Below, one piece after another: positions 1 through 10,117 of a stretch of DNA of 64,000 nucleotides. How positions within the stretch are numbered: position 1 is the stretch's first letter; every line of letters starts with the position of its first letter. The notes under the pieces were generated by a model. That model searched no databases, was not told the DNA's origin, and saw only the letters and a program-made list of their open reading frames with translations. The DNA comes from [Erwinia] mediterraneensis (GTDB lineage: Bacteria; Pseudomonadota; Gammaproteobacteria; Enterobacterales; Enterobacteriaceae), in assembly GCF_900604315.1 (NCBI RefSeq), contig NZ_LR026978.1:1257670-1321669 (forward strand), written 5' to 3'. A program made the position numbers and the translations under genes.

Positions 1-485
1 TCGTTGGTATACACTTCTACCACCAGCAGGCTGTCCGCAGGCTGACTGTCCGGCAGAATATTGTGCACCAGGCGCTGATTACGTCCTTTGCCGCGATGTT
101 CCACACCCACATCTTCTGGTGTGATTAATCGCGCCGGGAGATTTCCCTGACCGGGCGCGTTGCAGACCGCCAGCTCAAGGTCGCTTTCTGCATAAACCTC
201 CACCTCATCATGATGCGGAACATACACAGAATAGGGCGGTATGCGCTCAAAAGGCGACATACGCTTGCCAATATGGGCAAACGCCGCCTGCGAGGTTTTT
301 ACCGAGGCCAGCCCCGCCACCAGCACCAGGCAAAGCTCTTTATCCCCACTCGCCAGGTTAAGGGTCTGCCCCTTTTTCAGCAGGTAAGCGTCAAAACCCA
401 CATAGCGCCAGCCAGCGCTTTCCGGCGTCACATGCTGAATACGACCGTTGCTGTCTGGCTGCTGCGCTTTCGCTAATAAAGACAT
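1..485 (-). CDS. iolB: 5-deoxy-glucuronate isomerase IolB, 3' end cut by window edge
   Basis: Partial gene. The ATG is at 485 on the minus strand and an open frame of 161 codons runs off the left end. The visible N-terminal part (begins MSLLAKAQQ, then VTPESAGWRYVGFDAY, PPYSVYVPHHDEVEV, EHRGKGRNQRLVHNI) matches the IolB cupin family. IolB isomerises 5-deoxy-glucuronate to 2-deoxy-5-keto-gluconate in cytosolic myo-inositol breakdown. It starts 23 bases after the iolA stop on the same strand, so iolA-iolB are almost certainly co-transcribed. Family identity is firm from the conserved RNQR and PHHD segments; the C-terminal half cannot be checked here. Confidence 0.9.
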   Translation of the reverse strand, partial: MSLLAKAQQPDSNGRIQHVTPESAGWRYVGFDAYLLKKGQTLNLASGDKELCLVLVAGLASVKTSQAAFAHIGKRMSPFERIPPYSVYVPHHDEVEVYAESDLELAVCNAPGQGNLPARLITPEDVGVEHRGKGRNQRLVHNILPDSQPADSLLVVEVYTN

Positions 486-508
486 CCTGATCCTCCACTG
501 TTCACCTG

Positions 509-2014
<1,506 letters not shown>

Positions 2015-2428
2015 GCTGTTGCCTCTGTGAGTGTGTGAGTTCCCTGCAGGCGACCGCGATGCCGCAGCGCAACCTGCCCAGGCAAGACCAAACGCTTACA
2101 ATGACGCTATTACAATGAAACAAATTTTTCAAATGGTAATTTTTGGAAGATTCTTTTTTAGCGGCATGGATCGCATTTTTTCGGCAACAGGGATGAGAGA
2201 GTCACAGCGCCCGGTGGTAAGCGTGCAACCCCCGCTCAGCCTGGGCTGCCTGATGCCCGCCAGCAGAGAGAAAAAGACTCTCTTCGCCGCTTATCAACGC
2301 AGTCAACAGCACGCAAAAATGAAATTTTTGCGAGTCAGATCCAATAATCTGCATTTCATAATTCACTATTAATGAAATAAATGTTCTTTTTATGCCCATC
2401 TCAATCCCGTTATGACAGGAGCAGCAGC
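2015..2428. promoter_or_regulatory. Divergent iolA / iolI-like intergenic control region
   Basis: 414 bases without a gene, A+T-rich and full of inverted repeats, between two divergent inositol genes. On the iolA side there is TGAAA-N6-TTTCA at 2116-2131. In the middle is a perfect 9+3+9 palindrome at 2312-2332. On the iolI side is ATTTCAT-N12-ATGAAAT at 2353-2378. The recurring TGAAA/TTTCA half-site would suit one dimeric repressor acting on both genes. An RpiR-type IolR is the obvious candidate, but no regulator gene lies in the window and the assignment is inference. Confidence 0.55.
2312..2332. promoter_or_regulatory. Perfect 21-bp operator-like palindrome
   Basis: Arms CGCAAAAAT and ATTTTTGCG are exact reverse complements separated by GAA. 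The site is 97 bases upstream of the IolI-like start. Symmetry, length and place fit a repressor operator. No T-run follows at terminator spacing, so a terminator is unlikely. Confidence 0.6.
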
Positions 2429-3244
2429 ATGGCCATCGATCCCACCCGTTTCTGCATCAATCGTAAAATTGCTCCAACACTTTCTCTTGACGCTTTTTTT
2501 CAGCTGGTGCAGCGGCTTGGCCTGAACAAAGTGGAACTGCGCAACGATATGCCTGGCGGCAAGGTAACGGACGATCTCAGCGCTGAGCAGCTGATAGCGC
2601 TGAAAGAGAAATACCATATTGAGATTGTCACCATTAACGCGCTCTATCCGTTTAACCGCCCGGATGACGCGCTGCTGGCAAAAGCAGAGGCGCTGCTGCA
2701 GGAGGCACAGCGCATTGGCGCGCAGGCGCTGGTGATGTGTCCGCTCAACGAGGGCGTGGAGATTACGCCGCAGGAAACGCTGACGGCGTTACAAAAGCTG
2801 GCGCCACTGTTTACCCGCTATAATATCCGGGGACTGGTCGAGCCGCTGGGATTCCCGGTCAGCTCGCTGCGTTCGCCTGTTCAGACGCAGCAGCTTATCC
2901 GCGATGCCGGCGTCCCCTTTCAGCTGCTGCTGGACACCTTTCACTATCATCTGTATGAAAACATCGGGCAGCCGCTGGCTGCATATCCTGACGTAAACCA
3001 GATTGGCCTGGTGCATCTTTCCGGCGTGGAGGATATGCGTCCCACGACTGAGCTGACGGATGAAGAACGCATTATGCTGAACAACCGCGACGTGCTGAAC
3101 AGCATAGCCCAGGTAAAACGGCTGGAGCGGCAGGGCTATAAAGGGCTCTATGCTTTTGAACCTTTCTCTTCACAGCTGACGGCGTGGACGGAGGCGGATA
3201 TCGAACGTGAAATTCGCCATAGCATTGCGCTGTTACAGGAATAA
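2429..3244 (+). CDS. iolI: Inosose isomerase IolI-like TIM-barrel sugar isomerase
   Basis: 271 residues from ATG 2429, preceded by AGGA eight bases upstream. An upstream in-frame ATG at 2381 has no ribosome site and adds an unrelated 16-residue tail. The fold is xylose-isomerase-like (AP endonuclease 2 family). Putative metal ligands are seen as Glu in LVEPLGF, Asp and His in LLDTFHYH, His in LVHLSGV and Glu in AFEPFSS, and the segment TELTDEERIML parallels Bacillus IolI. IolI interconverts 2-keto-myo-inositol and 1-keto-D-chiro-inositol. The divergent position next to iolA supports an inositol role. IolE or another inosose enzyme of this fold is the main alternative. Confidence 0.75.
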   Translation: MAIDPTRFCINRKIAPTLSLDAFFQLVQRLGLNKVELRNDMPGGKVTDDLSAEQLIALKEKYHIEIVTINALYPFNRPDDALLAKAEALLQEAQRIGAQALVMCPLNEGVEITPQETLTALQKLAPLFTRYNIRGLVEPLGFPVSSLRSPVQTQQLIRDAGVPFQLLLDTFHYHLYENIGQPLAAYPDVNQIGLVHLSGVEDMRPTTELTDEERIMLNNRDVLNSIAQVKRLERQGYKGLYAFEPFSSQLTAWTEADIEREIRHSIALLQE

Positions 3245-3305
3245 GCTGTTCTGTGCGGGCGTACCCGCCTGCATGTTCGTTTTCTTATCTGTTTTGTTCC
3301 GCTTC

Positions 3306-3330
3306 GGGCCTCGGTCGGAGGCCCTCTTTT
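3306..3330 (+). terminator. Rho-independent terminator after iolI-like gene
   Basis: GGGCCTC / GAGGCCC stem with a 5-base loop followed by TCTTTT. It lies between convergent iolI-like and yhhS ends. Confidence 0.8.
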
Positions 3331-3333
3331 CGC

Positions 3334-4539
3334 TTACTGCCGGCTCGCTGCGACGGAACCTTTACTCAGCCTCAGGGTACAGGCCAGCGCCAGGCAAACC
3401 AGCAACGCGGTAAGCAGATAGACCAGCGGAATGCCCGCGAAGCTCATGATAAAACCGGCAATCGGCCCGGTAATTCCCAGCGAGAGATCCATAAAGGCGG
3501 TATAGGTCGCCAGCGCGCTGCCCTGATTCTGCGGCGGCACTTTTTTGACGGCCTCGACGCCGATAGCCGGAAACACCAGCGAGAAACCAGCACCGGTAAG
3601 CAGCGCGCCCGCTTTCGCCATCCAGGGAGTCACCGCACCCCAGACCAGAAACAAGCCAATGGCTTCAACCAGCAGGCAGAGGCTGGCGACGCGCAGCCCA
3701 CCATAGCGGTTGATGGCGTTGGGAAACAGCAGACGTGCGCCGACAAAGGCCACGCTGAACAGCGTGAGAGCAAAGGCTGCGCCATCCCAGCCTTTGTCGC
3801 GATAAAACAGCGTAATAAAGGTGGCGATAACACCAAAACCGGCTGAGCCCATGGCGAGGATCAGGCCAGGGCCATACACCTTGCCAAGCACGGCGCGAAA
3901 CGGTAGCGGATCCGTTTTGCTGGCTTTAACAGAGGGGCGTGGCCAGGCAAACGCAATCGCCAGCAGGCAGATCACGATAATAATGACGGACAGCAGCAGC
4001 AGACCGCCGCTGCGGAAGATCATTACACCCAGCGGAGCACCAATCGCCATGGCCCCATAGGTGACGATACCGTTCCAGGAGATGACGCGTCCGATGTGCA
4101 GCGAACCCACACGTCCGACGCCCCAGAGCGTGGAACCGGTGCCTGCGAAGCTCTGTCCTACTCCCAGCACCAGACGCCCGACACAGAGCAGCGTCAGGCT
4201 CAGCACTGGCGTCGCCAGGGTTAACGCCGCCAGCACCGTACAGATGCCGCTGATCAGGCAACCAAACAGGCCGAATATCACCACTTTTTTCGCTCCCCAG
4301 AGGTCGGCATAACGACCCGCATGCGGTCGGCTGAGCAGCGTGGAAAGGTATTGCAGACTGATCACCAGCCCGGCCCAGAAGGCGCTGTAACCGAGCGTGT
4401 CGTGTACAAAGCCAGGCAGTACCGCCAGCGGTAAGCCAATGGTCAGGTAGCTGGCAAAATTAAACATCACAATGGAAAGAATAAGCAGATTTAACCGTAA
4501 ACCGCGCTGGGCCGGTTCCACTGCTGGTTGATCAGGCAT
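3334..4539 (-). CDS. yhhS: MFS transporter YhhS
   Basis: 401 residues with 12 predicted membrane segments, very close from memory to E. coli YhhS (LRLNLLILSIVMFNFASYLTIGLPLAVLPGFVHD, then the SRPHAGRYADLWGAKK loop and SFAGTGSTLWGVG). The start chosen is ATG 4539 because MPDQPAVEPA aligns with the E. coli N-terminus; the open frame extends 45 codons further but without family similarity. It is an inner-membrane drug:proton antiporter-like protein whose substrate is not settled. It is divergent to yhhT across about 230 bases, the same yhhS-yhhT pairing as in E. coli. Confidence 0.92.
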   Translation of the reverse strand: MPDQPAVEPAQRGLRLNLLILSIVMFNFASYLTIGLPLAVLPGFVHDTLGYSAFWAGLVISLQYLSTLLSRPHAGRYADLWGAKKVVIFGLFGCLISGICTVLAALTLATPVLSLTLLCVGRLVLGVGQSFAGTGSTLWGVGRVGSLHIGRVISWNGIVTYGAMAIGAPLGVMIFRSGGLLLLSVIIIVICLLAIAFAWPRPSVKASKTDPLPFRAVLGKVYGPGLILAMGSAGFGVIATFITLFYRDKGWDGAAFALTLFSVAFVGARLLFPNAINRYGGLRVASLCLLVEAIGLFLVWGAVTPWMAKAGALLTGAGFSLVFPAIGVEAVKKVPPQNQGSALATYTAFMDLSLGITGPIAGFIMSFAGIPLVYLLTALLVCLALACTLRLSKGSVAASRQ

Positions 4540-4767
4540 GAGAAAGCACGCTCGTATTGAGAAAAGATTACCGGAAATGTTCAATTTACACCATTTCCCG
4601 CCCCCCGCATTGTGCCGCGCTTGCGCCCCGCGTGGCCTGCTTTGTGGTACACGCGGTCTGATTAAGCCCGGCAAAACGCGGAAACCGGCTTTTTTTCATG
4701 CCGCAAATCAGTTGGTTAACGGGTTATCAGCTACACTTTTGCTGCCGGTACATTTTCAGGAGTGGGC

Positions 4768-5814
4768 ATGAGCGAACCCTTTCAACAAAAAATGGGTCAA
4801 AATATGTTGGTTAAGATGGCGATGCTGGTGATTATCCTGGCCGGTATACGCGCAGCCTCCGATATTCTGGTGCCCTTTCTTCTCGCCATCTTTCTGGCAA
4901 TTATCCTTAATCCGCTGGTGACGATACTGCGCCGGCGTGGTTTGCGCCGCGGCGTGGCGATTACGCTGGTTATTACGGTGATCCTGATTGTTCTTCTGAT
5001 GCTGGTGGCGGTGCTGGCCAGTTCGGTAAGCGAGTTCTCTGTTATCTATCCCCAGTTGCGCACCCTGCTGGAGCAAAAGCTGCTGGTGGTGCAGCATCTG
5101 GCGGCGGGCTTTAATCTCAATATTTCCACCACCTCTCTGGCGGAGCATTTTGATCCCAACGTCATGATGAATATGGCGACGCTGGTGCTGACCCAGTTTT
5201 CCGGGGCGATGACCAACATCGTGCTGCTGATCCTCACCGTGGTGTTTATGCTGTTTGAGGTGCACCATCTGCCCTATAAGCTGCGCAACGCCCTGATGAA
5301 TCCGCAAATTCATATCGCCGGGCTGCACCGGGCGCTGAAAGGCGTGACGCACTATCTGGCGCTGAAAACCCTGATCAGCCTGATCACCGGTGTCGCCGTC
5401 TGGCTGACGCTGCTGCTGCTGGACGTGAAGTTTGCGCTGTTCTGGGGAGTGGTGGCGTTTATTCTTAATTTTATCCCTAATATCGGCCCAATTATCGCGG
5501 GTATCCCGCCGTTTGTGCAGGCGCTGGTGCTTAACAGCCTCACCGACGCGCTACTGGTAGCCGCCCTGTTTACTGCTATCCATATGGTGTTTGGCAATAT
5601 GCTCGAGCCACGCCTGATGGGACGCGGCCTCGGCCTCTCCACACTGGTGGTCTTCCTGTCGTTGATTTTCTGGGGCTGGCTGTTGGGACCAGTGGGGATG
5701 CTGCTCTCGGTGCCGCTGACCAGCGTCTGCAAAATCCTGATGGAGACCACGCCGGGCGGCAGTCGCCTGGCGATTATGCTTGGCAACGGGCGTCCACCGC
5801 CGCGTAAAATATAA
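4768..5814 (+). CDS. yhhT: AI-2E family membrane transporter YhhT
   Basis: 348 residues, PerM/AI-2E transporter superfamily, with about eight membrane segments. Strongly matching blocks are ILAGIRAASDILVPFLLAIF, NPQIHIAGLHRALKGV.HYLALKTL, and the family C-terminus WGWLLGPVGMLLSVPLTSVCK. ATG 4768 is chosen over GTG 4762 because AGGAG at 4758-4762 sits five bases upstream of it. Its role in the cell is uncertain; relatives export small molecules or affect autoinducer and solute efflux. Confidence 0.92.
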   Translation: MSEPFQQKMGQNMLVKMAMLVIILAGIRAASDILVPFLLAIFLAIILNPLVTILRRRGLRRGVAITLVITVILIVLLMLVAVLASSVSEFSVIYPQLRTLLEQKLLVVQHLAAGFNLNISTTSLAEHFDPNVMMNMATLVLTQFSGAMTNIVLLILTVVFMLFEVHHLPYKLRNALMNPQIHIAGLHRALKGVTHYLALKTLISLITGVAVWLTLLLLDVKFALFWGVVAFILNFIPNIGPIIAGIPPFVQALVLNSLTDALLVAALFTAIHMVFGNMLEPRLMGRGLGLSTLVVFLSLIFWGWLLGPVGMLLSVPLTSVCKILMETTPGGSRLAIMLGNGRPPPRKI

Positions 5815-5953
5815 AGGGGATACAGCCTGTTAGCGCCACACAATCATGCCAGCAGCGGCAGCTGTGAGATCCGGCTCACGGCAAAGCGCCGCACAACCCC
5901 CTACTCTGGTGAGCGGTCCATTCTGCGGGCCGCTAACCGGTTAAGGAGAAAAA

Positions 5954-7138
5954 ATGGAACATACATGGCGCTGGTATGGCCCTGCCGATCCCGTCTCTTT
6001 AGATGATGCACGCCAGGCGGGTGCAACCGGCATCGTGACCGCCCTGCATCATATCCCCAATGGTGAGGTCTGGCCGCTGGAGGAGATCAAAGCGCGTCAG
6101 GCACTGCTGGCGCAAAAGGGATTGGTCTGGTCGGTGGTGGAAAGCATCCCGGTACATGAAGCGATCAAAACCCGGCGCGGCGATTATCAGCGTTACATCG
6201 CTAACTATCAGCAATCGCTGCGCAACCTGGCGGTCTGCGGCATCGATACGGTGTGCTACAACTTTATGCCGATCCTCGACTGGACGCGTACCGACCTCGC
6301 CTGGGAACTCCCCGATGGCGCGCGGGCGCTGCGTTTTGATGCGGTCGCCTTTGCCGCTTTTGAACTGCATATCCTGCAACGTCCGGGGGCGGAAGAGACC
6401 TATAACGCCCAGGAGCGTCAGGCGGCCGCTGACTGTTTCCATGCCATGAGCGAAGAGGAGAAAGCCACCCTGACGCGCAATATTATTGCCGGCCTGCCCG
6501 GTGCCGAAGAGGGCTATACCCTGGAGCAATTCCGTGCCCAGCTGGCACAGTATGACGGCATCGATAAAGCCCGGCTGCGTGAACATATGGCCACCTTCCT
6601 GCACGCCATCGTGCCGGTAGCGGAAGCTGTGGGGATTAAGCTGGCGGTGCACCCGGACGATCCGCCGCGCCCGATTCTTGGCCTGCCGCGTATTATTTCC
6701 ACCCGGGAAGATATGCAGTGGCTGAAAGAGACCATGGATAGCCTGCACAACGGCTTCTGTTTCTGCACCGGCTCTTATGGCGTGCGCGCCGACAACAACC
6801 TGGTAGAAATGGCGCAAGCCTATGCGGATCGTATTAACTTTATTCATCTGCGCGCGACGCGCCGGGAAGAGAACCCCGCCAGCTTCCACGAAGCAAGCCA
6901 CCTGGACGGCGATGTCGATATGGTGGCAGTGATCAAAGTCATTCTGGCGGAAGAGCAGCGCCGCCGCCAGGCAGGCAACAGACGCGCCATTCCGATGCGT
7001 CCCGATCACGGTCATCAGATGCTGGATGATTTACAGAAAAAGACCAATCCGGGTTACTCCGCCATTGGCCGTCTGAAAGGATTAGCTGAACTACGCGGCG
7101 TTGAGCTGGCATTACGCCAGACATTTTTCAGCGACTAA
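5954..7138 (+). CDS. uxuA: Mannonate dehydratase UxuA
   Basis: 394 residues, the normal length. UxuA dehydrates D-mannonate to 2-keto-3-deoxygluconate in the glucuronate branch of hexuronate catabolism. Seen: start [10 protein letters not shown], the metal-site region [39 protein letters not shown], and the C-terminal [13 protein letters not shown] block. AAGGAG lies just upstream of the ATG. In E. coli uxuA is followed by uxuB; here uxuB is absent and the gene stands alone beside a decayed transporter gene. No classical UxuR/ExuR box was recognised upstream, only a short TAACCGGTTA palindrome abutting the ribosome site. Confidence 0.95.
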   Translation: MEHTWRWYGPADPVSLDDARQAGATGIVTALHHIPNGEVWPLEEIKARQALLAQKGLVWSVVESIPVHEAIKTRRGDYQRYIANYQQSLRNLAVCGIDTVCYNFMPILDWTRTDLAWELPDGARALRFDAVAFAAFELHILQRPGAEETYNAQERQAAADCFHAMSEEEKATLTRNIIAGLPGAEEGYTLEQFRAQLAQYDGIDKARLREHMATFLHAIVPVAEAVGIKLAVHPDDPPRPILGLPRIISTREDMQWLKETMDSLHNGFCFCTGSYGVRADNNLVEMAQAYADRINFIHLRATRREENPASFHEASHLDGDVDMVAVIKVILAEEQRRRQAGNRRAIPMRPDHGHQMLDDLQKKTNPGYSAIGRLKGLAELRGVELALRQTFFSD

Positions 7139-7261
7139 CTCGCGCTGTAAATGCTCATGACAGCTAACGGCGATGTAGAGAAAATAACCTTTTCCCTGCT
7201 CCGCCGTTAAGGTCAAACATTATTACGCCAGTTTTTCCATGCGTTTCGCTTTGGCTGACTG

Positions 7262-7700
7262 TCATTGCATCGCAATAAGTAACAATACCACCAACGCCCC
7301 TGTCAGCATTAATAACAGCGAGTAAAACCCATCCCACTGATAGCCTTCAATAATTTCTGACAGCGGATAACGCGCCGCTGACGCACCGATACAGGCAAAT
7401 AAGCTGACAAAACCGGTTGATGCGCCTGAGGCATATTTGTGTGAATTTTCAGCAGCCGCCATGGCAATCAGGAACTGCGGGTCAAAAATAAAGAAGTCGG
7501 TCATAGAGAAGAGGACGGAGAAAAGATACTTATTGTCAATCAGAACTGCCCATAAACAGAGTGCGGAAGCCACCATCCCGAGAGTATAAATAACGTTCAT
7601 TTGTGAACGGTTGCCTTTGAAAATTAATCTGATCCCCATCCGGCAATAATCGCACCAAAGAATCCGCCCATTTCGAAAATTATAGCGGTCGCATTTGCCT
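7262..7700 (-). pseudogene. Remnant of an organophosphate:phosphate antiporter (UhpC/UhpT/PgtP family)
   Basis: The minus strand encodes only the last third of an OPA-family (UhpC-like) membrane protein: FEMGGFFGAIIAGWGSD around 7634-7675, then a one-base frameshift near 7631, then LIFKGNRSQMN, FDPQFLIAMAAAENSHKYASGASTGFVSLFACIGAS and a last membrane helix to 7262. UhpC has the same order (GGF.GA..AGW.SD, GNR.PMN, FGPQMLIG.AAAE.SHK.A.GA.TGF). A stop lies in frame just upstream near 7695 and the first two thirds of the gene are missing. It is a decayed hexose-phosphate sensor or transporter gene. Confidence 0.8.
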
Positions 7701-8190
7701 TTTATCCTGCGTCTCAGAAAATATAGCCACTGTATACTCCTGCTATAACTGCTAATAATAATTTTTCTATGCTCTTAATTGTAAATTAACGAAATGATAA
7801 CAGGCTGGTAATGCTGGCTTTGAATTTTTTCCTCACAAGTAATCACATAATCATTATTATTCTGGAGTGCTTATCGCGTTTTTATGATAAGAAAAATGGG
7901 CTACCTGATGCCGCTGTTTAAAACAATATCGCATGCGCTCTTCATCCTCAGGTTAACCGGTTCATCGCTGGCTTCGTCCGGAATCATCTGCAGCCTTAGC
8001 CTGTATGTCAGCGGAAGTAATAAAAAAACGCAAAATCCTGTTAATAAATCTCAAAACCTGTCGATAATTGACCTGCATCAGTTCATTTCATCAGCAATAC
8101 TTTATCCTGCACGGCTCCGAGAGATGCTATGCTGCCCGGCAAAAGCGCCTCTTTTACTACCAGCACATAACGATTCAGAGGATTTCCGTA
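7701..8190. other. Non-coding, A+T-rich spacer before the EAL gene
   Basis: About 490 bases with no gene I can support. A frame at 7884-8363 opens here but has no recognisable protein or ribosome site. AGAGGA at 8177-8182 serves the GTG start at 8191. The spacer probably contains further decayed transporter DNA and the EAL-gene promoter. Confidence 0.5.
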
Positions 8191-9765
8191 GTGCCGCCAC
8201 ATCATCAAAAACGCGATTATGGCTGGCTGCTGATCATTTGTGCCGGTTTACTGCCGTTGATTCTGGGTATGATCTGTACCACTCTGGAGGCGCGCTACAG
8301 TGTGCGTCAGCAACAGATCAACGCGGCCAGGGTGTTGTTGACTCAGGCGGAACAGATGAGTGACAGCGCATGGAATATGATCGCCTCTCTGCGTCAGTTT
8401 GGTCACCAACCCTGTGCGGCGATTGAAGATAAACTGCAGCGTATCGGAACGCTTAACGCCTACTTCCGCTCGATCGGGATGCTGAAGGGCAACGACATCA
8501 CCTGCTCTTCCGCCTATGGCAAATATCCCAATGCGACACTGGCGCAGATGATGCTGCGCCCGCTCCCGGTGACCGACAAAACCTGGTGGAGCCTCTCTCT
8601 TGCCGGCACTTCCGCCGTCCCTAATCGCCCGGCGGTGATTTTTGTCCAGTATCTGCCCGATGGCGAAGGCCTCTGGGTACTTATTGATGGCCAGTATCTG
8701 CTGGATTTTATGCATGCCATGAGCGCATCACGGGGTTACCAGCTGACGATACACTTCAGCCAGGGCGCCGCCCTGAGCGTCAACGCGGCAGAGCCTGAAC
8801 CTTCGCGCTTGTTTTCCAGCCTGCCGTACCATGCACAATCGAGCCGTTATCCGATTACGCTGAACCTGGTGACATCGTCGACCGAGATGATGTATGCCTG
8901 GCGTCAGAGCTTTTTTATTTTTCTGCCCATAGCGGCTATTTTCGCTATCCTGCTGATGGTGCTCACCGCTAACTGGCTGCAACGGCGGGTGTCATGGCGC
9001 GATGAGATACGGCGCGCCATTGCCGCGCAACAGTTCTCGGTGAACTATCAGCCGGTTTATAACACCCTGAAACAGCGCTGTACCGGCGTAGAAGCCCTGC
9101 TGCGCTGGCAGCGGCCCGACGGGGAATGGATCCGTCCGGACCTTTTTATCAGCGCGGCGGAGGCTGAAGGCATGATTGTGCCGCTGACCCGCCATCTGCT
9201 GGCGCTGATCGCTGAAGATATGCAGCAGTGGGAGGTCGAGCAAGGCTTTCATCTCGGCATTAACGTGGCTGCGGAGCATCTGCAGCATCCCCGTTTCGTC
9301 AACGATATTCTTGCCTTTCACGCCCGGGTAGAGCATCTCCAGCCGTCAGTTACCCTTGAACTCACTGAACGCAGCCTGATTCACGACGGCGAGGCGGTAG
9401 CAGACAAGCTGGCGCTGCTGCAGCGTCACGGGATCAAGGTGGCGATTGACGATTTCGGCACCGGCCATTGCTCCCTTTCCTACCTGCAACAGTTTCCGCT
9501 CGACTACCTGAAAATCGATCGGGGTTTTATTCGGGCGATTGAATGTCTCGATGGCGAAACGCCGGTGCTGGATGCCATTATCAACCTTAGTCATAAGCTG
9601 GCGCTGGAGGTGGTAGGCGAAGGGGTGGAAACAGCCCTCCAGTTCAACTATCTGACCCGCCGGGGCACCCACTTTATCCAGGGCTATTTGTATGCGCATC
9701 CGATGGATAACAGGGCGCTGCTACACTGGATGCGTGAGAAGGGCTGTCTGGCTCTGAAAATGTGA
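8191..9765 (+). CDS. CSS-motif cyclic-di-GMP phosphodiesterase (EAL)
   Basis: 524 residues from GTG 8191, which has AGAGGA eight bases upstream and puts the first membrane helix (GWLLIICAGLLPLILGMIC) at the N-terminus, as in E. coli PdeB/PdeC/PdeG. The periplasmic CSS domain (about residues 40-230) contains TCSSAYG, whose cysteine is redox-active in PdeC. A second helix (about 240-262) leads to a full EAL domain. All catalytic signatures are present: EALLRW, INVAAEHL, TLELTER, IDDFGTG, LKIDRGF, VGEGVET and IQGYLYA, so it should hydrolyse c-di-GMP to pGpG. It is monocistronic. The exact Pde paralogue cannot be told. Confidence 0.9.
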   Translation: MPPHHQKRDYGWLLIICAGLLPLILGMICTTLEARYSVRQQQINAARVLLTQAEQMSDSAWNMIASLRQFGHQPCAAIEDKLQRIGTLNAYFRSIGMLKGNDITCSSAYGKYPNATLAQMMLRPLPVTDKTWWSLSLAGTSAVPNRPAVIFVQYLPDGEGLWVLIDGQYLLDFMHAMSASRGYQLTIHFSQGAALSVNAAEPEPSRLFSSLPYHAQSSRYPITLNLVTSSTEMMYAWRQSFFIFLPIAAIFAILLMVLTANWLQRRVSWRDEIRRAIAAQQFSVNYQPVYNTLKQRCTGVEALLRWQRPDGEWIRPDLFISAAEAEGMIVPLTRHLLALIAEDMQQWEVEQGFHLGINVAAEHLQHPRFVNDILAFHARVEHLQPSVTLELTERSLIHDGEAVADKLALLQRHGIKVAIDDFGTGHCSLSYLQQFPLDYLKIDRGFIRAIECLDGETPVLDAIINLSHKLALEVVGEGVETALQFNYLTRRGTHFIQGYLYAHPMDNRALLHWMREKGCLALKM

Positions 9766-10117
9766 ACAATCCCCCGTCCGGGGCTTTCCCACTACCCGGG
9801 CGCGATTTCTATGCCAACCCTCTGCTAAAGCCGCATTTTACTGCTGCGCAGCGTGCCTTTTTATTCCTTTCCTCTCCCTACCGCACCCGCATTTAATCGG
9901 CAAAACCATTCAATAAAAGGCAAAAGCTGCCAGAATTTCATTAAAAACGGTATACTCTCTGGCGAGAAGCAATGATTTCAATACGAATTGTTGCTATGCG
10001 TAGCCATTTGCAAAGCTAAGATCAGGCTATGCTTTAATTTTCTCAACGCTGCGGACTGACGCATTGCCATCGGTTCGCACCGTTGAGGACTTTCATTTCC
10101 AGATACAGGGTAACCAT
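9766..10117. other. Intergenic region with proP promoter
   Basis: 352 bases. A weak C-rich hairpin (CCCC-GTCC-GGGG at 9772-9783) follows the EAL gene. The rest is the proP upstream region, with the promoter candidate listed separately and a leader of roughly 155 bases. No open frame of interest. Confidence 0.5.
9927..9956 (+). promoter_or_regulatory. Candidate sigma-70 promoter for proP
   Basis: CTGCCA, 18 bases, TATACT. The -10 is good and the -35 moderate, consistent with a regulated osmotic promoter; sigma-S or CRP input cannot be judged by eye. Confidence 0.45.

Noticed and set aside
5934..5943. TAACCGGTTA as a UxuR/ExuR operator
   Set aside because: It does not match the known AAATTGGTATACCAATTT-like consensus and abuts the ribosome site; probably chance.
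5999..7015. 338-codon frame antisense to uxuA
   Set aside because: Antisense shadow of a well-identified gene, caused by high-G+C codon bias.
7884..8363. 159-codon frame upstream of and overlapping the EAL gene
   Set aside because: No ribosome site, no known family, and it runs out of frame into the EAL coding sequence.
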